Part shown: positions 1-5,227 of the stretch, piece by piece | How the letters are laid out: every line of letters starts with the position of its first letter | Numbering within the stretch: the stretch's first letter is position 1 | Assembly: GCA_900550625.1 (NCBI GenBank) | Contig: URSW01000125.1 | Coordinates: 1 to 5,227, forward strand | Direction: 5' to 3' | Length of the DNA: 5,227 nt | Source of the DNA: an uncultured Eubacteriales bacterium | GTDB taxonomy: Bacteria > Bacillota > Clostridia > Oscillospirales > CAG-272 | Notes under the pieces: model-generated | Databases searched by the model: none | The model's input: the letters and a program-made list of their open reading frames with translations, nothing else | Told to the model about the DNA's origin: nothing | Made by a program: the position numbers and the translations under genes

Positions 1-189
1 GGCGCAATTGAGGGCGCGCTTGCAGACGGAGACAAAGTACAGCTTATCGGATTCGGAACCTTCGGCGTAAAGGCTCGCGCAGAGCGCACGGGACGCAACC
101 CCGCAACCGGAGATACCATCAAGATCGCGGCTTCCAAGCTCCCGACCTTCGTTGCCGGCAAGGCTCTGAAGGATAAGGTAAATCACTGA
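1..189 (+). CDS. hup: HU-family DNA-binding protein, 3' part
   Basis: This is the C-terminal 62 residues of a bacterial HU protein, a small dimeric histone-like protein that bends and compacts DNA in the nucleoid. The reading frame is open from base 1 and stops at TGA 187-189. By comparison with the 90-92-residue family length, about 29 N-terminal residues (helix 1 and part of helix 2) lie outside the window. Visible hallmarks are the core strand around DKVQLIGFGTF (residues 11-21), the DNA-binding arm with its RNPATG tip (residues 32-37, whose proline intercalates into DNA in this family), and the closing segment FVAGKALKDKV. Nothing suggests a specialised IHF-like or phage version. It lies upstream of rqcP, as is common in the yab cluster of Clostridia, with a hairpin between them. 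The identification is secure; I cannot say which paralogue it is if the genome has several. Confidence 0.96.
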   Translation, partial: GAIEGALADGDKVQLIGFGTFGVKARAERTGRNPATGDTIKIAASKLPTFVAGKALKDKVNH

Positions 190-204
190 ACAGGCTGATA
201 TCTG

Positions 205-233
205 CCGTCAGCTCCGTTTTTCGGAGCTGACGG
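205..233 (+). terminator. Perfect 12-bp hairpin after hup (weak terminator or 3'-end stabiliser)
   Basis: Bases 205-216 (CCGTCAGCTCCG) are exactly complementary in reverse to 222-233, enclosing a five-T loop at 217-221. It starts 15 bases after the hup stop codon. The stem is long and G+C-rich, as in a Rho-independent terminator, but the bases that follow (TGCTTATCACC) are not a T-run, so termination is probably partial. It could instead protect the 3' end of abundant hup mRNA while allowing read-through into rqcP. The stem is seen directly; the role is inferred. Confidence 0.6.
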
Positions 234-235
234 TG

Positions 236-251
236 CTTATCACCTTATCAC
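236..251 (+). repeat. Tandem octamer CTTATCAC x2
   Basis: The octamer CTTATCAC occurs twice head to tail, at 236-243 and 244-251. It fills the space between the end of the hup hairpin and the rqcP ribosome binding site at 252-258. Two exact copies of an 8-mer could be chance duplication or slippage, or a small binding site in DNA or in the leader RNA. No function can be assigned from the sequence. Confidence 0.5.
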
Positions 252-266
252 GGAAAGGCTTTGACT

Positions 267-506
267 ATGCGTCTTGATAAATATCTGAAGGTGTCGCGTA
301 TCATAAAGCGCAGAACGGTTGCGAATGATGCCTGCGATGCTTCGCGTGTAAAGGTTAACGGGCGTGAAGCAAAGGCTTCGTATGATGTGAAGCCGGGGGA
401 TGAGATTGAGATTTCGCTCGGACAGCGCACAGTCAGACTCCGCGTAAGGGAAGTGCGCGATAATGTAGGCAAGGACGAGGCATCGTCGCTGTACGAAATT
501 ATCTGA
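267..506 (+). CDS. rqcP: S4-domain RNA-binding protein RqcP (YabO)
   Basis: This 79-residue protein matches the RqcP/YabO family, relatives of Hsp15. In Bacillus subtilis RqcP binds stalled 50S subunits carrying peptidyl-tRNA and works with RqcH to add C-terminal alanine tails, marking the stalled peptide for degradation. Nearly the whole protein is an S4 domain: the N-terminal helical part MRLDKYLKVSRIIKRR (residues 1-16), then the loop and strand VKVNGREAKASYDVKPGDEI that is typical of the family. Its length is close to that of B. subtilis YabO. I chose ATG 267 because GGAAAGG at 252-258 lies 8 bases upstream; an in-frame TTG at 261 would leave only 2 bases. It lies between hup and yabP, its usual neighbours in spore formers. 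The family assignment is firm; the ribosome-rescue role is taken from the Bacillus protein. Confidence 0.93.
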   Translation: MRLDKYLKVSRIIKRRTVANDACDASRVKVNGREAKASYDVKPGDEIEISLGQRTVRLRVREVRDNVGKDEASSLYEII

Positions 507-529
507 CGTTCTTTTTTTCTTTGTTCCTG

Positions 530-537
530 CATATAAT
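530..537 (+). promoter_or_regulatory. Candidate promoter -10 element before yabP (sigma-A or sigma-E type)
   Basis: CATATAAT lies in the 59-bp gap between rqcP and yabP. Bases 532-537 are a perfect sigma-A -10 (TATAAT). The full octamer also matches the sporulation sigma-E -10 consensus CATACANT at all but one position. I could not find a convincing -35 for either factor: the region 508-522 is almost all T and C. In B. subtilis the yabP-yabQ genes are expressed in the mother cell under sigma-E, which makes a start point here plausible. The motif is seen; promoter activity is inferred. Confidence 0.4.
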
Positions 538-565
538 CGGTATACATGAACACAAGGAGGAAAGA

Positions 566-838
566 ATGGACTCGGAAATCAAAAGCACGGTTTACATTTT
601 GTCCCGTTCTCACGCAGAGCTTACGGGAATATCGGAGGTTTTGTCCTTTGACGAAAGCTCCGTGGAGCTTTCCGGCGACGACGGAACTCTTTGCATAGAG
701 GGAAACGGCATAAGGATCGTTGAATTTGATTCCGCACATGCCAAGATTATTCTCGACGGACGGATAAACGGGATCAATTATTTTGACGATATGCCGCGCG
801 AGAAAAAAAGCGGATTCTTTTCAAGGCTTTTTCCGTGA
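566..838 (+). CDS. yabP: Sporulation protein YabP
   Basis: This is a 90-residue protein of the YabP family (related to YqfC), found in endospore formers and expressed during sporulation; its molecular activity is not well defined. The sequence is mostly short predicted beta strands: the conserved segment HAELTGISEVLSFDE (about residues 15-29), then a strand-rich part ending GRINGINYFD. The C-terminal tail FFSRLF is a family signature, similar to FFSKLF in Bacillus. It has no signal peptide or clear membrane segment. An excellent AAGGAGG at 554-560 sits 5 bases before ATG 566 and fixes the start; an upstream in-frame TTG at 521 has no ribosome binding site and would add unconserved residues. 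The stop codon overlaps the yabQ ribosome binding site, so the two are probably translationally coupled. The position between rqcP and yabQ strongly supports the identity. Confidence 0.9.
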   Translation: MDSEIKSTVYILSRSHAELTGISEVLSFDESSVELSGDDGTLCIEGNGIRIVEFDSAHAKIILDGRINGINYFDDMPREKKSGFFSRLFP

Positions 839-846
839 GGTGAGCT

Positions 847-1410
847 GTGGAAATTTCGGTAGCATCTCAGCTTTGGGCGATCGTTTATTCACTTGCCGTG
901 GGCGTGTTCCTCGGCTTGTCCTATGATGTCGTCAGAATAACACGGGTGCTTGCGGGACTTCGTCCGTGTGCTCCTACACGCTTGTCGTCGGTTAATCTGC
1001 CGATCATAGGTCGGCGCGCCGGAGAGATAAAAAAACGGAATCGCTTTTTCGCCGATGTCTTTGTGTTCTGCGGCGATATAATATATTTCACATTCGCAGC
1101 GTTTGTCTTTCTTGTGTTTGTGTTTCATGCAAATTACGGCAACGGACGCTGGTTTATAGTCGGCGGATGCATTGTCGGTTTTGTCTTATACATTTTGACC
1201 GTCGGCCGTGCTGTAATGCTTGTGTCCGGCACGGTGAACTTTGTATTGTCGGCGGTATTTGCGTATCTTATGTTTTTCCTGCTGTTTCCGTTCAGAATGA
1301 TTTGTTCACGGATCGTTCTGCCGACGCTTCGAAAGGCAAAGCACCGAAGAAACTCAATGCGGACGGATCGCGTTCAAAAAGGACTTGCGCGGGAGCTTAA
1401 ATTTATTTGA
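847..1410 (+). CDS. yabQ: Spore cortex biosynthesis membrane protein YabQ
   Basis: This 187-residue membrane protein belongs to the YabQ family. In B. subtilis YabQ locates to the outer forespore membrane and is needed to form the spore cortex. Hydrophobic stretches at about residues 9-26, 71-94, 103-119 and 130-150 suggest four membrane segments, followed by a very basic tail (about 160-187). Family-like features are the GxFLGLSYDVVR end of helix 1 and the YGNGRWFxxGG turn with GFVLY in helix 3. The loop after helix 1 (about 30-66) is long and rich in Arg, Lys and Pro. The start is GTG 847 with GAGGTG at 837-842, lying across the yabP stop codon, which indicates coupling. The end overlaps the open frame upstream of divIC. 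The assignment rests on similarity in topology, moderate sequence resemblance and conserved order. Confidence 0.87.
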   Translation: MEISVASQLWAIVYSLAVGVFLGLSYDVVRITRVLAGLRPCAPTRLSSVNLPIIGRRAGEIKKRNRFFADVFVFCGDIIYFTFAAFVFLVFVFHANYGNGRWFIVGGCIVGFVLYILTVGRAVMLVSGTVNFVLSAVFAYLMFFLLFPFRMICSRIVLPTLRKAKHRRNSMRTDRVQKGLARELKFI

Positions 1411-1474
1411 CCGAAAAGGACGGGGCACTGCGTAAACTGCGCATTCTGCCCGAAAAAGGAAGACCGAAAAAGGA
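1411..1474 (+). repeat. Repeated CCGAAAAAGGA motif before divIC
   Basis: CCGAAAAAGGA occurs exactly at 1450-1460 and 1464-1474, a 14-base period, and a copy lacking one A lies at 1411-1420. The last copy contributes the first part of the divIC ribosome binding site. Each copy contains an AAGGA, so the 74-base yabQ-divIC spacer presents several Shine-Dalgarno-like sites. This may be a by-product of local duplication or may act as extra ribosome docking sites. Confidence 0.45.
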
Positions 1475-1476
1475 GG
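1471..1476 (+). promoter_or_regulatory. divIC ribosome binding site deciding the start
   Basis: AGGAGG at 1471-1476 is a near-perfect Shine-Dalgarno sequence. The distances to the in-frame ATGs are 2 bases (1479), 8 bases (1485) and 17 bases (1494), so ATG 1485 is favoured. The upstream TTG at 1407 has only a weak GGGAG 11 bases before it. Confidence 0.7.
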
Positions 1477-1484
1477 CGATGCAA

Positions 1485-1766
1485 ATGCACCGGATGAAAA
1501 TAAATACATTCGCCAAGCTTGCGCTGGTGCTTTTTACCGCTCTCTGTATAATCACGGTCGTAAAACTCAAAATGGAGTTCAATACGCTCGAAGATACAAA
1601 GCGCTCTCTTGAAGAGAGGATCGCCGCAGCTGAGCGCAGCAACGCGGAGCTCAAAAACAAGCTTGAAACTCCTTTTGATGACGAATATGTTGCCGAGATC
1701 GCAAAGAAAAAGCTCAACCTCGTTATGCCCGACGAGGTGATATTCTATAACGATCTTACGGATTAA
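1485..1766 (+). CDS. divIC: Septum formation initiator DivIC (FtsB family)
   Basis: This 93-residue bitopic membrane protein has the layout of DivIC/FtsB, which assembles with DivIB/FtsQ and FtsL at the division site and helps activate septal peptidoglycan synthesis. A short basic N-terminus is followed by one hydrophobic helix (about residues 9-26), then a charged heptad-like coiled coil (about 31-62) facing outward, then the conserved end DDEYVAEIAKKKLNLVMPDE (65-84), which matches the family's typical 'EYIEKIAREKLGLVKPGE' type motif. The chosen start follows AGGAGG with 8-base spacing. The frame is open back to TTG 1407, whose TTGA overlaps the yabQ stop; starting there would give 119 residues with a basic cytosolic extension of 26 residues. 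Being last in the hup-rqcP-yabP-yabQ-divIC series is the usual position. A probable terminator follows at once. Confidence 0.88.
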   Translation: MHRMKINTFAKLALVLFTALCIITVVKLKMEFNTLEDTKRSLEERIAAAERSNAELKNKLETPFDDEYVAEIAKKKLNLVMPDEVIFYNDLTD

Positions 1767-1808
1767 AGCGTTTGCAGAACGGCTTTTTGCCATTCGGCAG
1801 CGCTTTTT
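1765..1808 (+). terminator. Probable Rho-independent terminator after divIC
   Basis: An imperfect hairpin begins at the divIC stop codon. AAAGCG at 1765-1770 pairs with CGCTTT at 1801-1806, and inside it 1772-1783 pairs with 1789-1800 with two mismatches, one G-T pair and a bulged T at 1771. The loop is five Ts (1784-1788). The stem runs into TTTTT at 1804-1808. It would end the yab/divIC transcript. The stem is flawed and the T-run short, so efficiency is uncertain. Confidence 0.55.
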
Positions 1809-1911
1809 GCATTGCTTGGGGTATTGACGCGGTCATCAATATGATAAAACGGACGGGGAACACGCAATTTTATTTTGGCGCACATGACGTACGCGAATTG
1901 CAACTTATTCC

Positions 1912-1940
1912 TTGATTTTTCGACCGCAATAGTGTAAAAT
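1912..1940 (+). promoter_or_regulatory. Vegetative (sigma-A) promoter for the prs-argS-yebC unit
   Basis: TTGATT (1912-1917) and TAAAAT (1935-1940) are separated by exactly 17 bases and match the sigma-A consensus TTGACA/TATAAT at 4 and 5 of 6 positions. The expected transcript start is near 1947, which gives a leader of about 65 bases before the prs ATG at 2012. This also argues against translation from ATG 1949, which would lie at the very 5' end of the message with no ribosome binding site. The leader contains the A+T palindrome AAAATATTTT at 1984-1993. I see no riboswitch or T-box in the leader. Confidence 0.65.
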
Positions 1941-2011
1941 AAATATGTATGTCAAAAGAGGAAAGCTCTTCTTTACCGAAAACAAAATATTTTTACAGAG
2001 GATGGGTAATA

Positions 2012-3178
2012 ATGAAGGAAATATTGAATGGCGAGCTTGCCGTAATAGGAATGCGCGGATGTGAGGACTTTGTCCGTCAGGTAGATTCGTATCTTTGCGA
2101 GTGGCGCAGACATGACGGGATGACAACATTTATCGCTCAGGCGGATTGCCCGAGATTCGGTTCGGGCGAGGCGAAAGGACTTCTGCATCAGTCGATGCGC
2201 GGTCACGACCTGTATATAGTTTCCGACTGCTTTAACCACGGTGTCACTTATAAGATGCAGGGAATGACGGTGCCGATGAGCCCGGACGACCATTTCCAGG
2301 ACCTCAAGAGAGTTATTGCAGCCGTCGGAGGAAAGGCACGCCGTATTTCAGTTATAATGCCCATGCTTTATGAAGGAAGACAGCACAGACGTGCATCGAG
2401 AGAATCTCTCGACTGCGCAATGGCTCTTCAGGAGCTTGTCAACATGGGCGTGTCCAACATAATCACTTTCGATGCACACGATCCCCGTGTCCAGAACTCG
2501 ATCCCCCTGTCTGGATTTGACAACGTGCGCCCCACATATCAGATGCTGAAGGCTCTCGTCCGTACATATCCCGATATCTCTCTCGGACACGACGATATCA
2601 TGATCGTGGCTCCCGACGAGGGCGCAATGTCGCGCTGCATGTATTATGCGTCCGTCCTCGGCATAGACCTCGGAATGTTCTATAAGCGCCGCAACTATTC
2701 CGTTGTTATCGACGGCAAGAACCCTATCGAAGCGCATGAGTACCTCGGAAGAAATATCCGCGGCAAGGATGTCATCGTTGTTGACGACATGATTTCCTCG
2801 GGAGATTCCATCCTCGACGTATCACTGCAGCTTAAGGAAAAGGGCGCGCGCCGTATATTCCTGTTTGAGACGTTCGGACTTTTCTGCAACGGTCTCGATA
2901 TCTTCGACAAGGCGTATAAGGAAGAGGTATTCACCAAGATATTTACGACCAACCTTATCTATCGCACACCCGAGCTTCTTTCGCGCGAATGGTATCAGGA
3001 GGTCAATATGTGCAAGTATGTTGCATATATCATCGACACTCTGAACCACGACGACACCATAAGCAATCTTCTCAATCCCGTAACAAGGATCCATAATCTG
3101 CTTGAAAAGCAGAATCAGAAGATCGGCGCAATGCAGCTTACGATAGATCACGACACGGATTCCGAAATCAAAGGATAA
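2012..3178 (+). CDS. prs: Long-form ribose-phosphate pyrophosphokinase (PRPP synthetase) family protein
   Basis: The 388-residue protein belongs to the PRPP synthetase family, which transfers pyrophosphate from ATP to ribose 5-phosphate to make PRPP for purine, pyrimidine, NAD, histidine and tryptophan synthesis in the cytoplasm. The familiar motifs appear in order: RFGSGEAKG (equivalent of RFSDGE), MRGHDLYIVSD, YEGRQHRR at 120-127 (equivalent of YARQDRK), FDAHDPRVQ at 153-161 with H156 at the catalytic histidine position, YKRR with K225 in the flexible loop, and the ribose-phosphate loop DDMISSGDS at 258-266. It is about 70 residues longer than the usual 315, with extra sequence in the N-terminal half and before the C-terminus. 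The loop differs from the usual DDMIDTAGT and looks more like that of general phosphoribosyltransferases. ATG 2012 is preferred over ATG 1949 because AGAGGAT at 1997-2003 precedes it and the promoter lies just upstream. It is probably cotranscribed with argS. Activity as a true PRPP synthetase is likely but not proven. Confidence 0.85.
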   Translation: MKEILNGELAVIGMRGCEDFVRQVDSYLCEWRRHDGMTTFIAQADCPRFGSGEAKGLLHQSMRGHDLYIVSDCFNHGVTYKMQGMTVPMSPDDHFQDLKRVIAAVGGKARRISVIMPMLYEGRQHRRASRESLDCAMALQELVNMGVSNIITFDAHDPRVQNSIPLSGFDNVRPTYQMLKALVRTYPDISLGHDDIMIVAPDEGAMSRCMYYASVLGIDLGMFYKRRNYSVVIDGKNPIEAHEYLGRNIRGKDVIVVDDMISSGDSILDVSLQLKEKGARRIFLFETFGLFCNGLDIFDKAYKEEVFTKIFTTNLIYRTPELLSREWYQEVNMCKYVAYIIDTLNHDDTISNLLNPVTRIHNLLEKQNQKIGAMQLTIDHDTDSEIKG

Positions 3179-3189
3179 GGACAGAATCG

Positions 3190-4902
3190 ATGCTTGAACT
3201 TAAGAAAAAACTTGCCTCGTCTCTCGCCGAAGCGGCGGCAAAAGCTTTTTCGGAAAACGCCCCCGGAGAGGACGAGATCGCGGCGATGCTTGAGTATCCG
3301 CCGGACGATACTCTCGGCGATATTGCACTTCCGTGCTTCAAACTCAGCAAAACGCTGCGTCAGGCACCCCCGAAAATCGCTTCCGCTCTTGCTGAAGCAT
3401 CGCAGGGAATCCCCGGATTCGACCGCATTGCGGCTGACGGAGGGTATCTGAATTTCAAGGTTTCCGGAGAGTATCTCGTTTCGAACGTGCTGAAAAACGC
3501 GATCGACACGGGCGAAAGCTACGGAAAGAACGAGATCGGCAAAGGCAAGACCGTCATTCTCGATTACGCGTCTCCGAACGTTGCGAAGCCGTTCCATATA
3601 GGACATCTCGGAACGACCGTTATCGGTCATTCCCTGAAGCTCATACATCAGTTTTCGGGGTATAACTGCATCGGAATAAACCATCTCGGAGATTGGGGTA
3701 CGCAGTTCGGCAAGCTTATATGTGCATTCAGACTCTGGGGTTCGCGCGAAGAGATCGAAAAAGGCGGAATCGACGCGCTTGTCGCCCTCTATGTGAAATT
3801 TCACGCGGAAGCCGAAAAAGACGGGACTCTTAATGACCAAGCACGCGCCGAATCCAAAAAGCTCGAGGAGCATGATGAGGAAAATATTGCGATTTGGAAG
3901 TGGTTTATCGAGATAAGCTTCCGCGAATACGAGATAACCTACAAACAGCTCGGAATCACGTTCGACAGCTACAAGGGTGAGAGCTTCTATACGGATAAAA
4001 TGCCTGAGCAGATTGAGAAGATGCGTGAAATGAATCTTCTCAAGATCGACGACGGCGCGTCCATAGTCGATCTCTCAGAATACGGCATGCCTCCGTGCCT
4101 TATCCTCAAAAAGGACGGAAGCACGCTTTATCCGACACGCGATATTGCCGCGGCGGTTTACCGTAAGCGCACATACAATTTCGATAAGTGTATTTACGTT
4201 ACCTCGGCGGGACAGAGTCTGCACTTTGCTCAGTGGTTCAAGGTTGTTGAGCTTATGGGATACGATTGGTACAATGAGCTTGTCCATGTTCCCTACGGCA
4301 CGGTAAGCATCAACGGTGAAAAGCTTGCGACAAGAACGGGAAATGTCGTTCTGCTCCGTGATCTTTTTGCGCAGGCTATAGAAAAGGTGCAGGCCGTTAT
4401 CGACGAAAAGAACCCCGGTCTCGAGAACCGCGATGAGGTTGCCGAGGCGGTCGGCGTCGGAGCAGTGGTGTTCCATTATCTGTACAACAGCCGCATCAAA
4501 GATATAAACTTTGTCATGGAAAGCGCGCTCAGCTTTGACGGCGCGACCGGTCCTTACGCACAGTATACCTATGCGAGAACCTGCAGTATTCTCGGCAAGG
4601 CGGACGCGGATATGAACGCCGAAGCAGTTATAACGTCGCCCGAGGAGGCGCGTCTGCTGCTCACCGTTTCAAAATTCCCCGAGCGTGTTATTCAGGCGCT
4701 GAATGCATACGAGCCGTCAATGATAACCAGATATATTATTGAGCTTTGCACCGCGTTCAACCGCTTCTATCAGGCGTGCCCGATAATAACGGCGGAAAGC
4801 AAAAGCGTGAAGAACACGCGCCTGCAGATCACGAAGGCAGCGCAGAACGCTCTCGGGAACGCGCTTCATCTGATTTGCCTTAAAACACCCGAGAAAATAT
4901 GA
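3190..4902 (+). CDS. argS: Arginyl-tRNA synthetase
   Basis: This 570-residue class I synthetase charges tRNA(Arg) with arginine, using ATP. The N-terminal ArgS-specific tRNA-recognition domain covers about residues 1-95, ending near the strand YLNFKV. The Rossmann catalytic core has the segment ASPNVAKPFHIGHLG, with HIGH at 136-139, and NHLGDWGTQFG. The KMSKS equivalent is the degenerate GEKLATRTGN, with K378 to N385; loss of a strict KMSKS is normal in ArgS. The C-terminal DALR-type anticodon-binding domain begins near DGATGPYAQYTYAR (450 onward) and ends with the typical LICLKTPEKI. The length is close to the 550-580 family norm and all parts are intact. ATG 3190 has AAGGA at 3177-3181, 8 bases upstream, overlapping the prs stop. 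The 11-base gap indicates an operon with prs. I see no T-box in front of it, so control by arginine is not apparent. Confidence 0.97.
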   Translation: MLELKKKLASSLAEAAAKAFSENAPGEDEIAAMLEYPPDDTLGDIALPCFKLSKTLRQAPPKIASALAEASQGIPGFDRIAADGGYLNFKVSGEYLVSNVLKNAIDTGESYGKNEIGKGKTVILDYASPNVAKPFHIGHLGTTVIGHSLKLIHQFSGYNCIGINHLGDWGTQFGKLICAFRLWGSREEIEKGGIDALVALYVKFHAEAEKDGTLNDQARAESKKLEEHDEENIAIWKWFIEISFREYEITYKQLGITFDSYKGESFYTDKMPEQIEKMREMNLLKIDDGASIVDLSEYGMPPCLILKKDGSTLYPTRDIAAAVYRKRTYNFDKCIYVTSAGQSLHFAQWFKVVELMGYDWYNELVHVPYGTVSINGEKLATRTGNVVLLRDLFAQAIEKVQAVIDEKNPGLENRDEVAEAVGVGAVVFHYLYNSRIKDINFVMESALSFDGATGPYAQYTYARTCSILGKADADMNAEAVITSPEEARLLLTVSKFPERVIQALNAYEPSMITRYIIELCTAFNRFYQACPIITAESKSVKNTRLQITKAAQNALGNALHLICLKTPEKI

Positions 4903-4907
4903 TTAAA

Positions 4908-4921
4908 ACGCCGCATGGCGT
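4908..4921 (+). other. Small hairpin in argS-yebC spacer
   Basis: ACGCC (4908-4912) and GGCGT (4917-4921) form a 5-bp stem with a GCAT loop. No T-run follows, so it is unlikely to terminate transcription and more likely leaves argS and yebC on one message. It might modestly affect the yebC ribosome binding region that starts at 4923. Confidence 0.3.
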
Positions 4922-4941
4922 AGGAATGGAGTAAGCCAAGT

Positions 4942-5227
4942 ATGTCCGGACATTCAAAATGGAACAATATCAAGAACAAAAAGGAAAAGACAGACGCACA
5001 GCGAGCCAAGGTTTTTACCAAGGTAGGCAAGGAGATATCGATCGCGGTTCGTGAGGGCGGCCCCGATCCAGCATCAAACAGCAAGCTGCGCGATCTGATT
5101 CAGAGAGCAAAGACTCTCAACGTGCCTAACGACAATATCGAACGCATTATAAAGAAAGCCAGCGGCGCGGACGGCGTTGTTTACGAAGAGATCGTTTATG
5201 AGGGCTACGGTCCTTCCGGAGTGGCGG
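4942..5227 (+). CDS. yebC: YebC/TACO1-family protein, 5' part
   Basis: The first 95 codons of a protein of about 240 residues; the rest lies beyond the window. YebC-family proteins were first annotated as transcriptional regulators (PmpR), and more recent work ties members, including mitochondrial TACO1, to translation, helping ribosomes through difficult stretches such as polyproline. The N-terminal signature is clear: GHSKWNNIKNKK (residues 3-14), DAQRAKVFTKVGKEI (18-32), EGGPDPASNSKLRDLI (38-53) and VPNDNIERIIKKASG (61-75). ATG 4942 is preceded by GGAG at 4928-4931, 10 bases upstream, and the MSGHSKW start is typical. It follows argS by 39 bases with no terminator, so it is probably the third gene of the prs-argS unit. 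Which of the two roles applies here cannot be decided from the sequence. Confidence 0.95.
   Translation, partial: MSGHSKWNNIKNKKEKTDAQRAKVFTKVGKEISIAVREGGPDPASNSKLRDLIQRAKTLNVPNDNIERIIKKASGADGVVYEEIVYEGYGPSGVA

Noticed and set aside
474..520. Possible terminator at the end of rqcP (GACGA/TCGTC stem and T-run 511-518)
   Set aside because: The 5-bp stem at 474-487 is too short and about 20 bases away from the T-run, so it does not form an intrinsic terminator.
1374..1793. A 139-codon open frame on the minus strand opposite divIC
   Set aside because: It is antisense to divIC and to the probable terminator, with no convincing start signal or recognisable product.
1824..1850. Alternative promoter TTGACG with TAAAAC
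   Set aside because: The spacing is only 15 bases and the -10 is poor; the TTGATT/TAAAAT pair downstream is a better match and better placed.
1970..1990. PurBox-like sequence around TTACCGAA in the prs leader
   Set aside because: Only the CCGAA core fits the Bacillus PurR box; the flanking positions do not, and a second inverted box is absent.
1949..2011. Upstream in-frame ATG of prs, adding 21 residues
   Set aside because: It has no ribosome binding site and lies at the predicted transcript start; the extra residues do not resemble the family's N-terminus.
2348..2737. A 129-codon minus-strand frame opposite the centre of prs
   Set aside because: It mirrors the conserved catalytic core of prs. 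Its His- and Asp-rich composition is a shadow of the coding strand.
3148..3873. A 241-codon open frame on the minus strand opposite the start of argS
   Set aside because: It lies wholly opposite the conserved N-terminal and catalytic regions of argS, its product resembles no family I recognise, and such antisense frames are common opposite codon-biased genes.

Overview
The window looks like chromosomal housekeeping DNA from an endospore-forming Firmicute of the class Clostridia. The base composition is close to 50% G+C by eye. The main evidence is the gene order HU, RqcP (YabO), YabP, YabQ, DivIC, which is the conserved 'yab' cluster of spore formers. The strong AGGAGG-type ribosome binding sites and a long-form PRPP synthetase of a kind I associate with Clostridia agree with this. 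I cannot name a genus. All genes are on the + strand, packing is dense, and I see no mobile element, CRISPR array, tRNA or rRNA.

Region 1 (1-1766) holds the 3' end of an HU gene, a perfect 12-bp hairpin, and then rqcP, yabP, yabQ and divIC with short gaps. It joins nucleoid structure (HU), rescue of stalled ribosomes (RqcP), two sporulation proteins of the mother cell programme (YabP, YabQ) and a division-site membrane protein (DivIC). In the 59-bp gap before yabP there is a perfect TATAAT that also resembles a sigma-E -10 element, so the sporulation genes may have their own start point.

Region 2 (1767-2011) is a 245-bp intergenic stretch between two transcription units. It begins with an imperfect hairpin and T-run, a probable terminator for the yab/divIC unit. 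Near its end is a good vegetative promoter (TTGATT, 17 bp, TAAAAT), followed by an A+T-rich leader.

Region 3 (2012-5227) is a second probable operon: a 388-residue PRPP synthetase-like protein, arginyl-tRNA synthetase 11 bp downstream, and the first 95 codons of a YebC/TACO1-family protein 39 bp after that. The shared theme is nucleotide precursor supply and translation.

I found no clearly undescribed system. The items most worth a second look are the diverged long PRPP synthetase (altered ribose-phosphate loop, extra length), the candidate sporulation promoter before yabP, the undecided divIC start, and the hairpin plus tandem octamer between HU and rqcP.
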